The position numbers and the translations under genes are program-made. Below, in pieces: positions 1 to 7,638 of a DNA stretch of 64,000 bases (position 1 is the stretch's first letter; every line of letters starts with the position of its first letter). This stretch comes from Acinetobacter sp. Ver3 (GTDB taxonomy: Bacteria > Pseudomonadota > Gammaproteobacteria > Pseudomonadales > Moraxellaceae). The notes under the pieces are model-generated. The model saw nothing but the letters and a program-made list of their open reading frames with translations. It was not told the DNA's origin and ran no database searches. The stretch spans positions 1 to 64,000 of the forward strand of contig NZ_JFYL01000004.1 of the NCBI RefSeq assembly GCF_000632455.1, given 5' to 3'.

Positions 1-960
1 CACCACCAAACTCTTAATGATGTGCGTATAGAAGCCATAATCGGCACAGCCTTGAGGCGGTACACCATACATATTGCGATGGAAAGGATCTGCTGAGAAT
101 TTCTTACGATCCCATTTTTTAATCGAATACGGCGGGTTCGCTAAAATCACATCAAACTGTTTAAGCTGATCATTTTCAATGAACTTAGGCTCACCTAAAG
201 TATCACCACGGCGTATATCAAACTCTTCAATGTCATGTAAGAACATATTCATACGTGCAATTGCAGAGGTCAGTAAATTCACCTCTTGACCATAGAGCTT
301 CACGCTACGCCATTCTTCACCTTTCTCACGAAGGTCCATCACAGCATTGAGCAACATCCCACCCGTACCACAAGTTGGATCGTAAGCGGTTTCACCTGGC
401 TTTAATTCCATGATACGAGTCATGAAATGCACGACAGTACGGTTGGTATAGAATTCTGCCGCCGTATGACCTGAGTCATCCGCAAATTTCTTAATCAAGT
501 ATTCATAAGCCTGACCAAGATCGTCTTGCTTGACCTTATGTAACCCCAAATCAATCTTACTAAAGTGCCCAATCAGGTCTTTGAGTAAATGATCTGGCAG
601 ACGTTCTTTATTGGTCCACTGTGCATCACCAAATACACCCGCTAAACGCTCATTTTTAGCTTCAATCGTGCGTAGTGCCGTTTGAATGGCTTTACCAATA
701 TCTTGAGTGGTTTCTTTAACTGTTTTCCAGCTTGCTTCGCTTGGAATTTCAAAACGATGGAATTGTAAGAAGCCAAATAGGTCATCTGTACCCATTTCTT
801 TTTTGGCATCCTCAAGTTCATCATCATACACATCTGATAGACGCTTAAAGAACAGAAGCGGAAAGACATACTGTTTATAGTCAGAAGCATCAATTTGCCC
901 ACGGAGAAACTCAGCAGCACCCCAGAGTAGGTCTTCTAATTTTGCATTTTCATTCGCCAT
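1..960 (-). CDS. hsdM: Type I restriction-modification methylase subunit HsdM, second copy (partial)
   Basis: N6-adenine DNA methylase subunit of a type I system; it would act with HsdS to methylate the recognition site. The first 320 residues are present, starting MANENAKLEDLLW at 960, and the frame is open to the window edge. An HsdM N-terminal helical domain is followed by the SAM motif DPTCGTGG and the catalytic NPPY motif (ANPPYSIKKW). It starts 5 nt after the stop of another hsdM, so both are on one transcript. The two proteins are clearly related but different in sequence, not a recent duplication. hsdS and hsdR, if present, lie beyond the left edge. Confidence 0.93.
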   Translation of the reverse strand, partial: MANENAKLEDLLWGAAEFLRGQIDASDYKQYVFPLLFFKRLSDVYDDELEDAKKEMGTDDLFGFLQFHRFEIPSEASWKTVKETTQDIGKAIQTALRTIEAKNERLAGVFGDAQWTNKERLPDHLLKDLIGHFSKIDLGLHKVKQDDLGQAYEYLIKKFADDSGHTAAEFYTNRTVVHFMTRIMELKPGETAYDPTCGTGGMLLNAVMDLREKGEEWRSVKLYGQEVNLLTSAIARMNMFLHDIEEFDIRRGDTLGEPKFIENDQLKQFDVILANPPYSIKKWDRKKFSADPFHRNMYGVPPQGCADYGFYTHIIKSLVV

Positions 961-965
961 TTGAC

Positions 966-2552
966 TTAACCTACATCCTTAATCTTAAAACCTTGGGCTT
1001 TCAACAATGTTTCTAGCTCTTGCTCAGCTTTTTCTAAATCTGCCATTTTAGTCGTGAAGTCACTTAAAGCCTGCTCTAACGTCATGGTCTCTTGCTCTAA
1101 AGGCTTTTGAACGTAACGAGCAATATTTAAGTTAAATTCGTTTTCTTCAATTTCAGCAAATGGCACCCAACGAGACTGACCAATGATTTCCTGTCCTTCT
1201 TCTTTAGCTTTGATGTAAAGGTCATAAATTTCATCAGACTGCTCATTACTCAATGTGTTTTGCGCACGACCTTTGGTAAAGATGTCTTCAACATTAATGA
1301 ACAACACAGGTGCATTTAATTCAGTTCCAACTTTTTGCTGTAAAGACTTCCTATCTTTACGCAGGACCAAAATACAAGCCGCAATCCCTGTTCCATAGAA
1401 AAGGTTTTGTGCAACACCAATCACTGCTTCAAGTTGATTTGACAATAAAAGCTGTTTACGAATTTCTAGCTCAGAACCACCTCGGAACAATACGCCGTGG
1501 GGTAAGACCACCGCCATACGACCATTATCTTTAACTGAAGCCAACATATGTTGAATCCAAGCAAAATCGCCGTTTGTTTTTGGTGCTAAGAACGACTTAC
1601 GTACCAATTTGGTTTTTTCAGGGTCTTCACTAGTTAAATCAGGCTCTTCTACCATATAGACATTGCGTGCATATGGATCTGAAGACCATTTGTTATAACC
1701 CCATTCTTTTAAACTAAATGGAGGATTGGCAATTACACAGTCAAATTGCTCAAGCTGATCGTTTTGCAGGAATTTAGGCTCAAGTAGCGTATCACCACGG
1801 ACAATTTGAAAGTCTTCTTGTCCGTGTAAGAACAAGTTCATTCGTGCAATGGCTTCCGTTGTCAGGTTCTTTTCTTGACCTTTTAATGTTAATGAACGTG
1901 GATCACTGCCATTCTCCGCAACGTGGTGAATGGTTTCCAATAACATACCACCTGTACCGCAAGCTGGGTCATATATACTCTCACCCGCTTTCGGATCAAG
2001 AATATTCACCAACAAACGCACAATAGAGCGTGGTGTATAGAATTCCCCTGCTTTTTTATTGGCTTTATCGGCAAAGCGTTTAATCAAGTACTCGTACGCA
2101 CGGCCCATATCATCATTACGTACCTTACTCACACCGAGATGATATTTATTGAAATGCCCAAGCAAGGTAATTAAAAGCTCGTCAGATAGACGATCTTTAT
2201 TGGTCCAGCTCGCATCACCGAAAATGCCATATAAGTTTTCATTGACCTGTTCAATTTTGTTGAAGGCTTCTTTTAAATGCTGACCTACATCTTGCGTATG
2301 GGCGATGACATCATCCCAATGACAGCCTTCAGGAATATCAATACGGTGAAACATGGGCCCACGAGCAAGTTCTTCATCACCTATTTCTTTAATCGCATCT
2401 GCTAACTCTTCATCGTAAACATCACAAATACGCTTGAAGAACAGAATTGGAAAAATATAGGTCTTATAGTCTGACGCATCAATCGGACCAGTAATAATAT
2501 GCGCCGCTTCCCACAAATGGGTTTCTAAGTCTTTTAAATCAAGAAGAGTCAT
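966..2552 (-). CDS. hsdM: Type I restriction-modification methylase subunit HsdM, first copy
   Basis: Full-length 528-aa HsdM. Residues 1-140 are the HsdM N-terminal domain (WEAAHIITGPIDASDYK...FPILFFKR). The SAM-binding motif DPACGTGG is at about 195-202 and the catalytic NPPF motif at about 276-279. The C-terminus ends in a Glu/Leu-rich helix (TMLEQALSDF-like to LEKAEQELETLLKAQGF) that usually contacts HsdS. It is the first methylase after the XRE regulator and is followed at once by a second hsdM. A methylase pair in one operon is unusual for type I loci, which normally have one hsdM; a hetero-methylase is possible but not shown. Confidence 0.95.
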   Translation of the reverse strand: MTLLDLKDLETHLWEAAHIITGPIDASDYKTYIFPILFFKRICDVYDEELADAIKEIGDEELARGPMFHRIDIPEGCHWDDVIAHTQDVGQHLKEAFNKIEQVNENLYGIFGDASWTNKDRLSDELLITLLGHFNKYHLGVSKVRNDDMGRAYEYLIKRFADKANKKAGEFYTPRSIVRLLVNILDPKAGESIYDPACGTGGMLLETIHHVAENGSDPRSLTLKGQEKNLTTEAIARMNLFLHGQEDFQIVRGDTLLEPKFLQNDQLEQFDCVIANPPFSLKEWGYNKWSSDPYARNVYMVEEPDLTSEDPEKTKLVRKSFLAPKTNGDFAWIQHMLASVKDNGRMAVVLPHGVLFRGGSELEIRKQLLLSNQLEAVIGVAQNLFYGTGIAACILVLRKDRKSLQQKVGTELNAPVLFINVEDIFTKGRAQNTLSNEQSDEIYDLYIKAKEEGQEIIGQSRWVPFAEIEENEFNLNIARYVQKPLEQETMTLEQALSDFTTKMADLEKAEQELETLLKAQGFKIKDVG

Positions 2553-2589
2553 AGGTTTACTACAGTTAATTTATATCAATATGGATACG

Positions 2590-2913
2590 TTACTTTTGCA
2601 AAGACAAAATGAATTTCTGAATCATCTCTCTTTCGGTCTCTGGTAACGCTTGAATCGATTTAGCAATTGGGTCTGTACCTAGATCTGAATATTGATCGGT
2701 ACGCCCAAGCAAGTAATCACTTGAGACATTCAGTACCACCACCAATTTATAAAAATTTTCTAAAGACGGCTTTCGAGAGCCTGCTTCAATATGTGAAATT
2801 GAGGTCGATGGAATCCCAGTTTTTTCAGAAATATCATGCTGTGTCATTTTCCTTTGGGTTCTTATTTCTTTGAGCCTTTTACAAAACAGCTCTGAATCCA
2901 TCTCAATCAACAT
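2590..2913 (-). CDS. XRE-family HTH regulator of the hsd operon
   Basis: Small helix-turn-helix protein of about 107 aa. The HTH_3 domain runs from about residue 8 to 65 (KRLKEIRTQRKMTQHDISEKTGIPSTSISHIEAG region), followed by a short acidic tail. The frame is open up to 2964, but M at 2913 or M at 2901 (MDSELFC) are the better starts because the longer N-terminus does not look like a protein. It precedes hsdM in the same direction, and its upstream DNA has a run of TCGACA sites. It probably controls the restriction-modification operon and itself, as C-type controllers do; that role is inferred. Confidence 0.85.
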   Translation of the reverse strand: MLIEMDSELFCKRLKEIRTQRKMTQHDISEKTGIPSTSISHIEAGSRKPSLENFYKLVVVLNVSSDYLLGRTDQYSDLGTDPIAKSIQALPETEREMIQKFILSLQK

Positions 2914-3037
2914 AAAACACCATAAATCGACAATAAAAACTTGACCATATCGACAAGTTATCATATATATATTGACAGTATTTTATTGTCTATTTCGACA
3001 AAAAGACATCTTTAAAAAAATTAAGGAGGAAATTTAT

Positions 3038-3061
3038 ATGAATAATATTGTATGTGCATGA
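3038..3061 (+). CDS. Possible 7-aa leader peptide
   Basis: The ribosome binding site AAGGAGG (3024-3030), one of the strongest in the window, lies 7 nt before an ATG that encodes only MNNIVCA and a stop. The stop overlaps the first arm of a hairpin (3056-3092). This arrangement looks like an attenuator or leader peptide for the + strand gene at 3196. It could also be a remnant whose original gene was lost. Confidence 0.35.
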   Translation: MNNIVCA

Positions 3062-3097
3062 GTGCCTTATCTCGACAATAAAGCACTCATGCTTTTC
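3056..3097 (+). terminator. Hairpin followed by a short T run (attenuator or terminator)
   Basis: A perfect 10-bp stem (GCATGAGTGC at 3056-3065 with GCACTCATGC at 3083-3092) extends by 4 more pairs past one mismatch, leaving a 7-nt loop that contains TCGACA. TTTTCATT follows. It lies between the leader peptide and the next + strand gene, so it may end or attenuate that transcript. Confidence 0.5.
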
Positions 3098-3195
3098 ATT
3101 CCAAATGACTAAAATGAAAGATTGTAAAATTTCGACATTCTACATTTGCATTCTTTCATAACAGACGATTTAAGTAAATTCACTTGGAGTCTATT

Positions 3196-3510
3196 ATGAG
3201 CAATTCACCAGGCCAAATCCCTATTGCTATACACCCAGCTATTCGAAATTTAAATGTCCGTCAAATTGCTAAAATAATAGCAACAAAGATTATTGAAACT
3301 ACGGCGCTACAACTTCAGTTTAATCCAGCATTCTGTAAGCAATTAGACGTGTCACAACACCTCAATACTTATGAAGCAGCCGCCTATTTTGTTGATCAGC
3401 AGTTTTTCGAAAGATATGGTTTTAGTAGGAATGGAATCGTGAGTTTTATGGAAATATATGATGAAATTTATCATATATTTAAAAAGAGAGTAAATATGAG
3501 TACAAGTTGA
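3196..3510 (+). CDS. Hypothetical protein, 104 aa
   Basis: Not recognised. The start MSNSPGQIPIAIHP at 3196 is preferred over a TTG at 3184 because TTGGAGT just upstream makes a good ribosome binding site. The protein is helical with an aromatic-rich C-terminal half (FERYGFSRNGIVSFMEIYDEIYHIF) and has no membrane segment. It lies downstream of a leader/hairpin and its end runs into a palindrome-rich stretch. It may be an island accessory protein; no function is assigned. Confidence 0.6.
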   Translation: MSNSPGQIPIAIHPAIRNLNVRQIAKIIATKIIETTALQLQFNPAFCKQLDVSQHLNTYEAAAYFVDQQFFERYGFSRNGIVSFMEIYDEIYHIFKKRVNMSTS

Positions 3511-3656
3511 GCAAATTGAATAAGTTGAAGTTAACTACATGATTTAAATAGTATTCAAGTTGTTCATCAACTTGCTCATATCTGTTTGGTATGAGCAAGA
3601 TGAATGTACATAATTTTCAGTCACTTGAATGTATATAGCTCAACTTGTTCAAGTTG
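3503..3656. repeat. CAAGTTG palindrome cluster, possible replication origin of the island
   Basis: CAAGTTG or its complement CAACTTG occurs at 3503, 3556, 3568, 3641 and 3650. Pairs form inverted repeats at 3556-3574 (5-nt spacer) and 3641-3656 (2-nt spacer). A further perfect 10-bp inverted repeat, CTTGCTCATA/TATGAGCAAG, lies at 3571-3599. There is no gene from 3511 to 3678. The position next to a RepA-like helicase gene suggests an iteron-type origin; nested hairpins ending convergent transcripts are the alternative. Confidence 0.45.
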
Positions 3657-3678
3657 TCTAAATCAAACTATATAAGCT

Positions 3679-4743
3679 TTAGAAATGAGTAGGCTCATTT
3701 AAATGATAAATTTTTGGTAAAGACCAAAACCATTCTTTTTCTCCACAAACCCGGAAAGGTTTAATATTCAACCTTTCCTGAGCTCGTCGTAAAGAGGCTA
3801 TGCTTAGACCAGCGTTTTTAGCTTGATTTTTCACCTCTTTTGCTGGTAATTTGTCAACACCACTTAATAGTTCAATCAAGAAATCTTTAGCAATGTCTAT
3901 CGCAGAATTATGGTCTCCAGCATCAAGTTCCGCACTATTTAGCAACCCTCTCGCGTAGCCCTCAACTTTGCCCAACCAGACTGTTTTAGTTGCCTCAATC
4001 TCATCTGCAATTATTACAGACTCCAATTGATAACGTATACCACCTTCAAGTGTTGAAATATTACTTTTTGCTCTAACTAAAATATGATCACCTTCAGATT
4101 CCCTATAAACAGCAGTCCAAGCCATACGTGCCAATGCACTAAACGCTTGGGAACCTAGAATTCTGTCAGCTGGGTTATTGTTTGCGCTACCTTTTGCAAA
4201 ATGAGTAATGCCTAAAATTGCAAAACCATATTGATTAGCTAAATCAACTAATGGCTTTAATGACCGTCTCACATCATTTGCTTTATTCATATCACCACTT
4301 ACCGCAGAAATGATCGGATCTATCATTAGAAGCTTAAGGTCAGGATTTTCTATTATGTACTGTTCAATTTTAGGAAAATCTTTAGCTGGGTCGAAGGATT
4401 CTAATTTACCATCTTTATTGGTACGTCCAGCAATAAATGATACTTTGCAAAGATTGGCTCCATTTGCGATCAATCGAGGCTTTAATGTATCTGATGGATC
4501 GTCTTCGGTTGAGTAAATTAAGACTTCCCCCGAATTTTCACACTGCATACCATCTGGGAAAACCCCACCTGAGGTGATCGTTGCAATAAGTGCAAGAGAG
4601 ATATTGGTTTTACCACAGCCACCTGCTCCTGCAAGAATCGTCATCTTACCCAAGGGTAGCCATCCAGCCCAAAGCCACTTAATTGCTGTAGCTTCAACAT
4701 CCTGCATGCTTACAATTTTTAGATCATTTTTTTTACTATTCAT
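3679..4743 (-). CDS. AAA family ATPase, RepA-like replicative helicase
   Basis: RecA-fold ATPase of the plasmid/phage-satellite RepA helicase type. With the ATG at 4743 the Walker A motif (AGAGGCGKTN) is at about residues 38-47 and the Walker B-like LLMIDPI near 140; a GSQAFSALARMAW segment typical of RepA-like proteins follows. The C-terminal 90 residues look like a winged-helix DNA-binding end. A TTG at 4785 would add 14 residues; neither start has a clear ribosome binding site. It lies downstream of the AlpA-like gene, 70 nt away. Likely unwinds an origin for the island; the role is inferred from family. Confidence 0.8.
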   Translation of the reverse strand: MNSKKNDLKIVSMQDVEATAIKWLWAGWLPLGKMTILAGAGGCGKTNISLALIATITSGGVFPDGMQCENSGEVLIYSTEDDPSDTLKPRLIANGANLCKVSFIAGRTNKDGKLESFDPAKDFPKIEQYIIENPDLKLLMIDPIISAVSGDMNKANDVRRSLKPLVDLANQYGFAILGITHFAKGSANNNPADRILGSQAFSALARMAWTAVYRESEGDHILVRAKSNISTLEGGIRYQLESVIIADEIEATKTVWLGKVEGYARGLLNSAELDAGDHNSAIDIAKDFLIELLSGVDKLPAKEVKNQAKNAGLSIASLRRAQERLNIKPFRVCGEKEWFWSLPKIYHLNEPTHF

Positions 4744-4815
4744 GAGTAAATCATCTGTGTTTGTTAGCAACCTTGCGAACTTCAATTTTTATTCAAATCC
4801 ACAAGGTTGACTTGA

Positions 4816-5007
4816 TTATTTAATTTCACCAGCAAACTTTAAAATTTCATTTTTATTCCATCGTAATAGTCGCCCGTGGCGTATTGGCAAAATTGGACCA
4901 TTTTCGTAAATTGCCCATTTGCGAAGTGTTTGTGGTTTTAAACCTAGTAGTGCCGCAGCTTCTGCAGTTGAGCAGAGTAAAGATACGTTGCCCATTTTGG
5001 ACTCCAT
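4816..5007 (-). CDS. AlpA/MerR-like DNA-binding protein
   Basis: A 63-aa winged helix-turn-helix protein (STAEAAALLGLKPQTLRKWAI...RHGRLLRWNKNEI), the size and pattern of AlpA-type regulators and excisionases found in satellites and integrative elements. A second ATG at 4995 has a better ribosome binding site (GGAG) and could be the true start. It precedes the RepA-like gene in the same direction and is divergent from the 258-aa gene. Likely a switch protein for element excision or replication. Confidence 0.75.
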   Translation of the reverse strand: MESKMGNVSLLCSTAEAAALLGLKPQTLRKWAIYENGPILPIRHGRLLRWNKNEILKFAGEIK

Positions 5008-5099
5008 TTTTTATTTTCGTTGTGTATTTTTTAGTTGATTTTAGGATTAAGATGAATCTTCAACTTATTGATGAATAACTGAACAATTGACTTTTTAAT

Positions 5100-5876
5100 A
5101 TGGATAAAGTAGGTCGACCAAAGAAAACAGCTATAGATATACTGCAAACGATGTATTGGTATGAATATATCAATATGCAAGTGTGTGCATCTTGTGCAGA
5201 AAGAGAAGAGTCATTAACATCTGAAGAAAACAATTCCTACCAAACACACGCCAATAAAATTGCCAATTTCTTTGATCAAATTGAATCTGGCGTTTGGTAC
5301 AAATACAAAGAAGGCACAAAAAAGCCTACAGAAAAGACATTGGAATTTACTGATCTAAAAATTCCAAATTCCTCAGTTTATTTTCATCATCCAATTTGGA
5401 TATTTCTTAGTAAGATTCCATCTGCGAAAGATTTAGCTGAGTTTTATAAAGCATTGGAGGTAGATACACGTAAAGCAATTGAAAGAGGGTATGCGTTAGA
5501 TCCGAGAAAGAAGCATATTGATTACAGTCTAGAAAGCTATGAATTTACTGTATACGCCAACTTCTTGGATTTTTGGTCTTACATTTTATATTGTTATTAC
5601 AAAGCAAAATTTGAGTTGGATCTTGAGTCGATTGAAAACGTCATAGCATTTTTTCATGCAAATTTGCCGATTGGATTTAAATATGTTGGGGAGTTGACTG
5701 TTTTATTCTTTGATATCTATTCAGAGCACTTGCAACGACCAAAACAACAAAGTCTGTTAAGCTGGGAAGAAACATTAAGCGAAGAGAATATTTTTCAGAT
5801 TAAGAAGATAAGAGAAAGTAAGCGTTACAGTTCATTTTATAGTAAGTGGGATGAGTTTGCACTATACAAGTATTGA
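5100..5876 (+). CDS. Hypothetical island protein, 258 aa
   Basis: Not recognised. It begins MDKVGRPKKTAIDIL, a basic segment resembling AT-hook-like GRPKK; a CASCAE pair of cysteines is at about 30-33. The rest is rich in aromatic and charged residues with no membrane segment (for example YANFLDFWSYILYCYYKA, more amphipathic than membrane spanning). It is divergent from alpA and stands at the very end of the island beside the att site, a common place for cargo. Defence or regulatory roles are possible but unsupported by motif. Confidence 0.65.
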   Translation: MDKVGRPKKTAIDILQTMYWYEYINMQVCASCAEREESLTSEENNSYQTHANKIANFFDQIESGVWYKYKEGTKKPTEKTLEFTDLKIPNSSVYFHHPIWIFLSKIPSAKDLAEFYKALEVDTRKAIERGYALDPRKKHIDYSLESYEFTVYANFLDFWSYILYCYYKAKFELDLESIENVIAFFHANLPIGFKYVGELTVLFFDIYSEHLQRPKQQSLLSWEETLSEENIFQIKKIRESKRYSSFYSKWDEFALYKY

Positions 5877-5893
5877 TTAGAGTTGATTTATTC

Positions 5894-5911
5894 TGCTTAC
5901 TATATGCTTAC
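5894..5911 (+). other. Integrase arm-type sites outside the prophage
   Basis: Two TGCTTAC copies 11 bp apart (5894-5900 and 5905-5911), the same spacing as the pairs at 6133/6144 and 42194/42205 inside the prophage. Their presence on the island side of the tRNA remnant suggests that the neighbouring element used a related integrase. Confidence 0.45.
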
Positions 5912-5933
5912 TATTTTTTAGTATTAAAAAAAC

Positions 5934-5956
5934 ACTTAGGATTAGCATACCTAAGT
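5934..5956 (-). terminator. Displaced tRNA terminator hairpin
   Basis: ACTTAGG/CCTAAGT inverted repeat with a 9-nt loop; on the minus strand it is followed by TGTTTTTTT. It corresponds to the hairpin downstream of the intact tRNA (42233-42259) and lies just beyond the 3' end of the remnant. Confidence 0.6.
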
Positions 5957-6016
5957 GGTTGTTTTATATGGTGGGCCCACACAGACTTGAACTGTGGACC
6001 AACGGATTATGAGTCC
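5950..6016 (-). repeat. attL: 3' half of a tRNA gene
   Basis: Matches 42251-42317 at 65 of 67 positions. The tRNA part (6016 down to 5969) runs from the anticodon loop through the T arm to an encoded CCA, with no 5' half. The two differences swap one T-stem base pair (GACAG/CTGTC in the intact gene, CACAG/CTGTG here), so pairing is kept. Similarity ends after GGACTCAT in the anticodon region, consistent with strand exchange there. Confidence 0.9.
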
Positions 6017-6020
6017 TGAA

Positions 6021-6124
6021 TTTTTACGGTATCGCAGTGTATCTTGATGCATATTTAATTCTATTTTTTCTTTTAAAATAAACACTTAATATTTTTTACT
6101 GTATCTCAGTGTAGACAAGCATAT
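6021..6124 (+). repeat. Imperfect direct repeat beside attL
   Basis: TTTTTACGGTATCGCAGTG (6021) is repeated as TTTTTACTGTATCTCAGTG (6093), and both are followed by GCATAT within 15 nt. The copies lie between the att core and the arm sites, in the 164-bp gene-free stretch before the integrase. They may be accessory protein sites or relics of an older att. Confidence 0.5.
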
Positions 6125-6132
6125 AACCTATT

Positions 6133-6177
6133 TGCTTACATAGTGCTTACACCACCCCTGATGTAAGCACTTGTAAG
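6133..6177 (+). other. Integrase arm-type sites, P' side
   Basis: TGCTTAC at 6133 and 6144 (11-bp spacing), then the inverted GTAAGCA at 6163 and GTAAG at 6173. They reach to within 4 nt of the integrase start codon, so integrase bound here could repress its own gene. Confidence 0.5.
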
Positions 6178-6180
6178 AAA

Positions 6181-7446
6181 ATGAAGATCAAATTCACCAC
6201 TTCAAAAGTGGCCAAACTCGATTTGCCTGAAAATGGCAAAAACCAAACTTTCTATTGGGACCTCGACACACCCGGCCTATCTGTACGTGTCACACAAAAT
6301 GGTAACCGATCATATATCTATCAAGGTCGTGTCACAGGTAAAAGTGTACGCATAACCATTGGTGATGTAAATGTTTGGGCGCTCGATGATGCACGCAAGG
6401 AAGCCAGACGACTGCAGCAACTTTGTGATCAAGGCATTGATCCTAGACGGAGTAAAGCAGAACAAGATCAAAAAAACGATGAGCATTATCAAGCAAAGCA
6501 AAATGAACGAATCACTTTTGGCGAGGTCTTTGCTGAATATGTTGATGCGAATAAGCACCTATGGTCTAATCGCCACCTCCGTGACCACATTGAATTATCA
6601 CATCGAGGTGGTGAAGAAAAAGTACGTGGTAAAGGTTTAACAATACCAGGTGCACTTTCATCACTTCTTGATGTGCCACTTGTAAGAATAACATCCGATA
6701 CACTTATTGATTGGCAGACCAAAGAGGGGCAAACAAGACCAGGGCGAGCAGCTTTAGGTTTTCGTATTGCCAGATCATGCATCAACTGGTGCCAGGAGCA
6801 CGAAACTTACATGCACCTGATTGACGCTAAAGTGCATCAGGCTAAGCGCGTACGTCGGGCTGTACCAGTATTAAAGCCGGTCAAAAACTCTGTACAGCGC
6901 AATCAGTTAAAAGATTGGTTTAATGCGGTCAGTGATATTCAAAATATTATGCACAAGACCTTCCTGCAGATCAGTATTCTATGCGGACCACGTTCTGAGT
7001 CTATGCGCTCTCTCACCTATTCGCAGCTAGACTTCAAATGGAAAACTATTTCCATCTGGGATAAGGTTGAGCAGGAAGACCGAATCATCCCAATGACACC
7101 TTATGTTGAAAAACTGCTAAGGCAATTACCTAGGCACCCAGATTCCGACTTTGTGTTCTGGTCCGAGCAATCACAGTCAGGCCATATTACCGATATACGT
7201 AGAAGCTACTATGCCGCCTTGGAAGAAAAAGGACTGCCAAAATTTACCGTGCATGATCTTCGCCGATCATTTTCAAACTTGGCTGAGTGGCTGGAAATCC
7301 CGACTGGTGTTGTGGCTCAGATTATGGGCCATAAACCAAGTGCTACTGCAGAAAAACATTATAAAGATAGACCGGTGGATCTATTGAGATTACATCATAC
7401 AAAAATTGAAGACTGGATTTTAAAAGAGGCAGGAATAGAACAATGA
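6181..7446 (+). CDS. int: Tyrosine-type phage integrase
   Basis: 421-aa site-specific recombinase of the P4-like type with a DUF4102-type N-terminal arm-binding domain (about 1-95), a core-binding domain (about 110-220) and a catalytic domain. Catalytic residues are visible: R271 (CGPRSESM), H358 and R361 (HDLRR), H384 (MGHK) and nucleophile Y394 (EKHYKD). It lies 165 bp from attL and reads away from it. All active-site residues are intact, so it should be functional. Its start sits against arm-type sites, which suggests autoregulation. Confidence 0.97.
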   Translation: MKIKFTTSKVAKLDLPENGKNQTFYWDLDTPGLSVRVTQNGNRSYIYQGRVTGKSVRITIGDVNVWALDDARKEARRLQQLCDQGIDPRRSKAEQDQKNDEHYQAKQNERITFGEVFAEYVDANKHLWSNRHLRDHIELSHRGGEEKVRGKGLTIPGALSSLLDVPLVRITSDTLIDWQTKEGQTRPGRAALGFRIARSCINWCQEHETYMHLIDAKVHQAKRVRRAVPVLKPVKNSVQRNQLKDWFNAVSDIQNIMHKTFLQISILCGPRSESMRSLTYSQLDFKWKTISIWDKVEQEDRIIPMTPYVEKLLRQLPRHPDSDFVFWSEQSQSGHITDIRRSYYAALEEKGLPKFTVHDLRRSFSNLAEWLEIPTGVVAQIMGHKPSATAEKHYKDRPVDLLRLHHTKIEDWILKEAGIEQ

Positions 7447-7638
7447 AAACATGGACCTACTTTTACATAGAGCACACGGTAAAGAATGGAAGGATTTTTA
7501 GGAAGGAGCCGGGGTAGGCTTTGATGTTGATTTTTTAATTTTGAGCAGAAGGTGTACAAAAGCTTGATTTTTTTGTGATTTATAAATAACACGAATTCAG
7601 TTAAAATCTGCCCAATTTATTAAAATAGATGTATTTTC

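Larger units (their letters stand above)
2927..3137. promoter_or_regulatory. Cluster of five TCGACA sites, probable operators of the XRE regulator
   Basis: TCGACA occurs at 2927, 2950, 2995, 3072 and 3132, all in one orientation. One site forms an inverted repeat TTGTC-6-GACAA at 2986-3001. The hexamer would be expected about once per 4 kb by chance. The sites straddle the divergent region between the regulator and the + strand leader. Binding by the adjacent XRE protein is inferred. Confidence 0.5.
1..5949. mobile_element. Right-hand end of an accessory island (tandem to the prophage)
   Basis: This stretch holds restriction-modification genes, an AlpA-like regulator, a RepA-like ATPase and unknown genes, and it abuts the displaced tRNA 3' end at 5969. 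TGCTTAC pairs with 11-bp spacing at 5894-5911 resemble the arm sites of the neighbouring prophage, so an earlier element probably used the same tRNA. Its other end and its integrase are not in the window. That it is one element is inference. Confidence 0.45.

Noticed and set aside
642-920. A 92-codon minus-strand frame near the left end
   Set aside because: It lies inside the second hsdM, whose own frame is open to the edge and carries all methylase motifs; the other frame has no family pattern.
3503-3660. CRISPR array
   Set aside because: Repeats are short palindromes at irregular spacing with no unique spacers of fixed length.
5969-6016. A second tRNA gene at the left att
   Set aside because: Only the anticodon loop, T arm and acceptor 3' strand are present; no 5' half, so it cannot fold as a tRNA.
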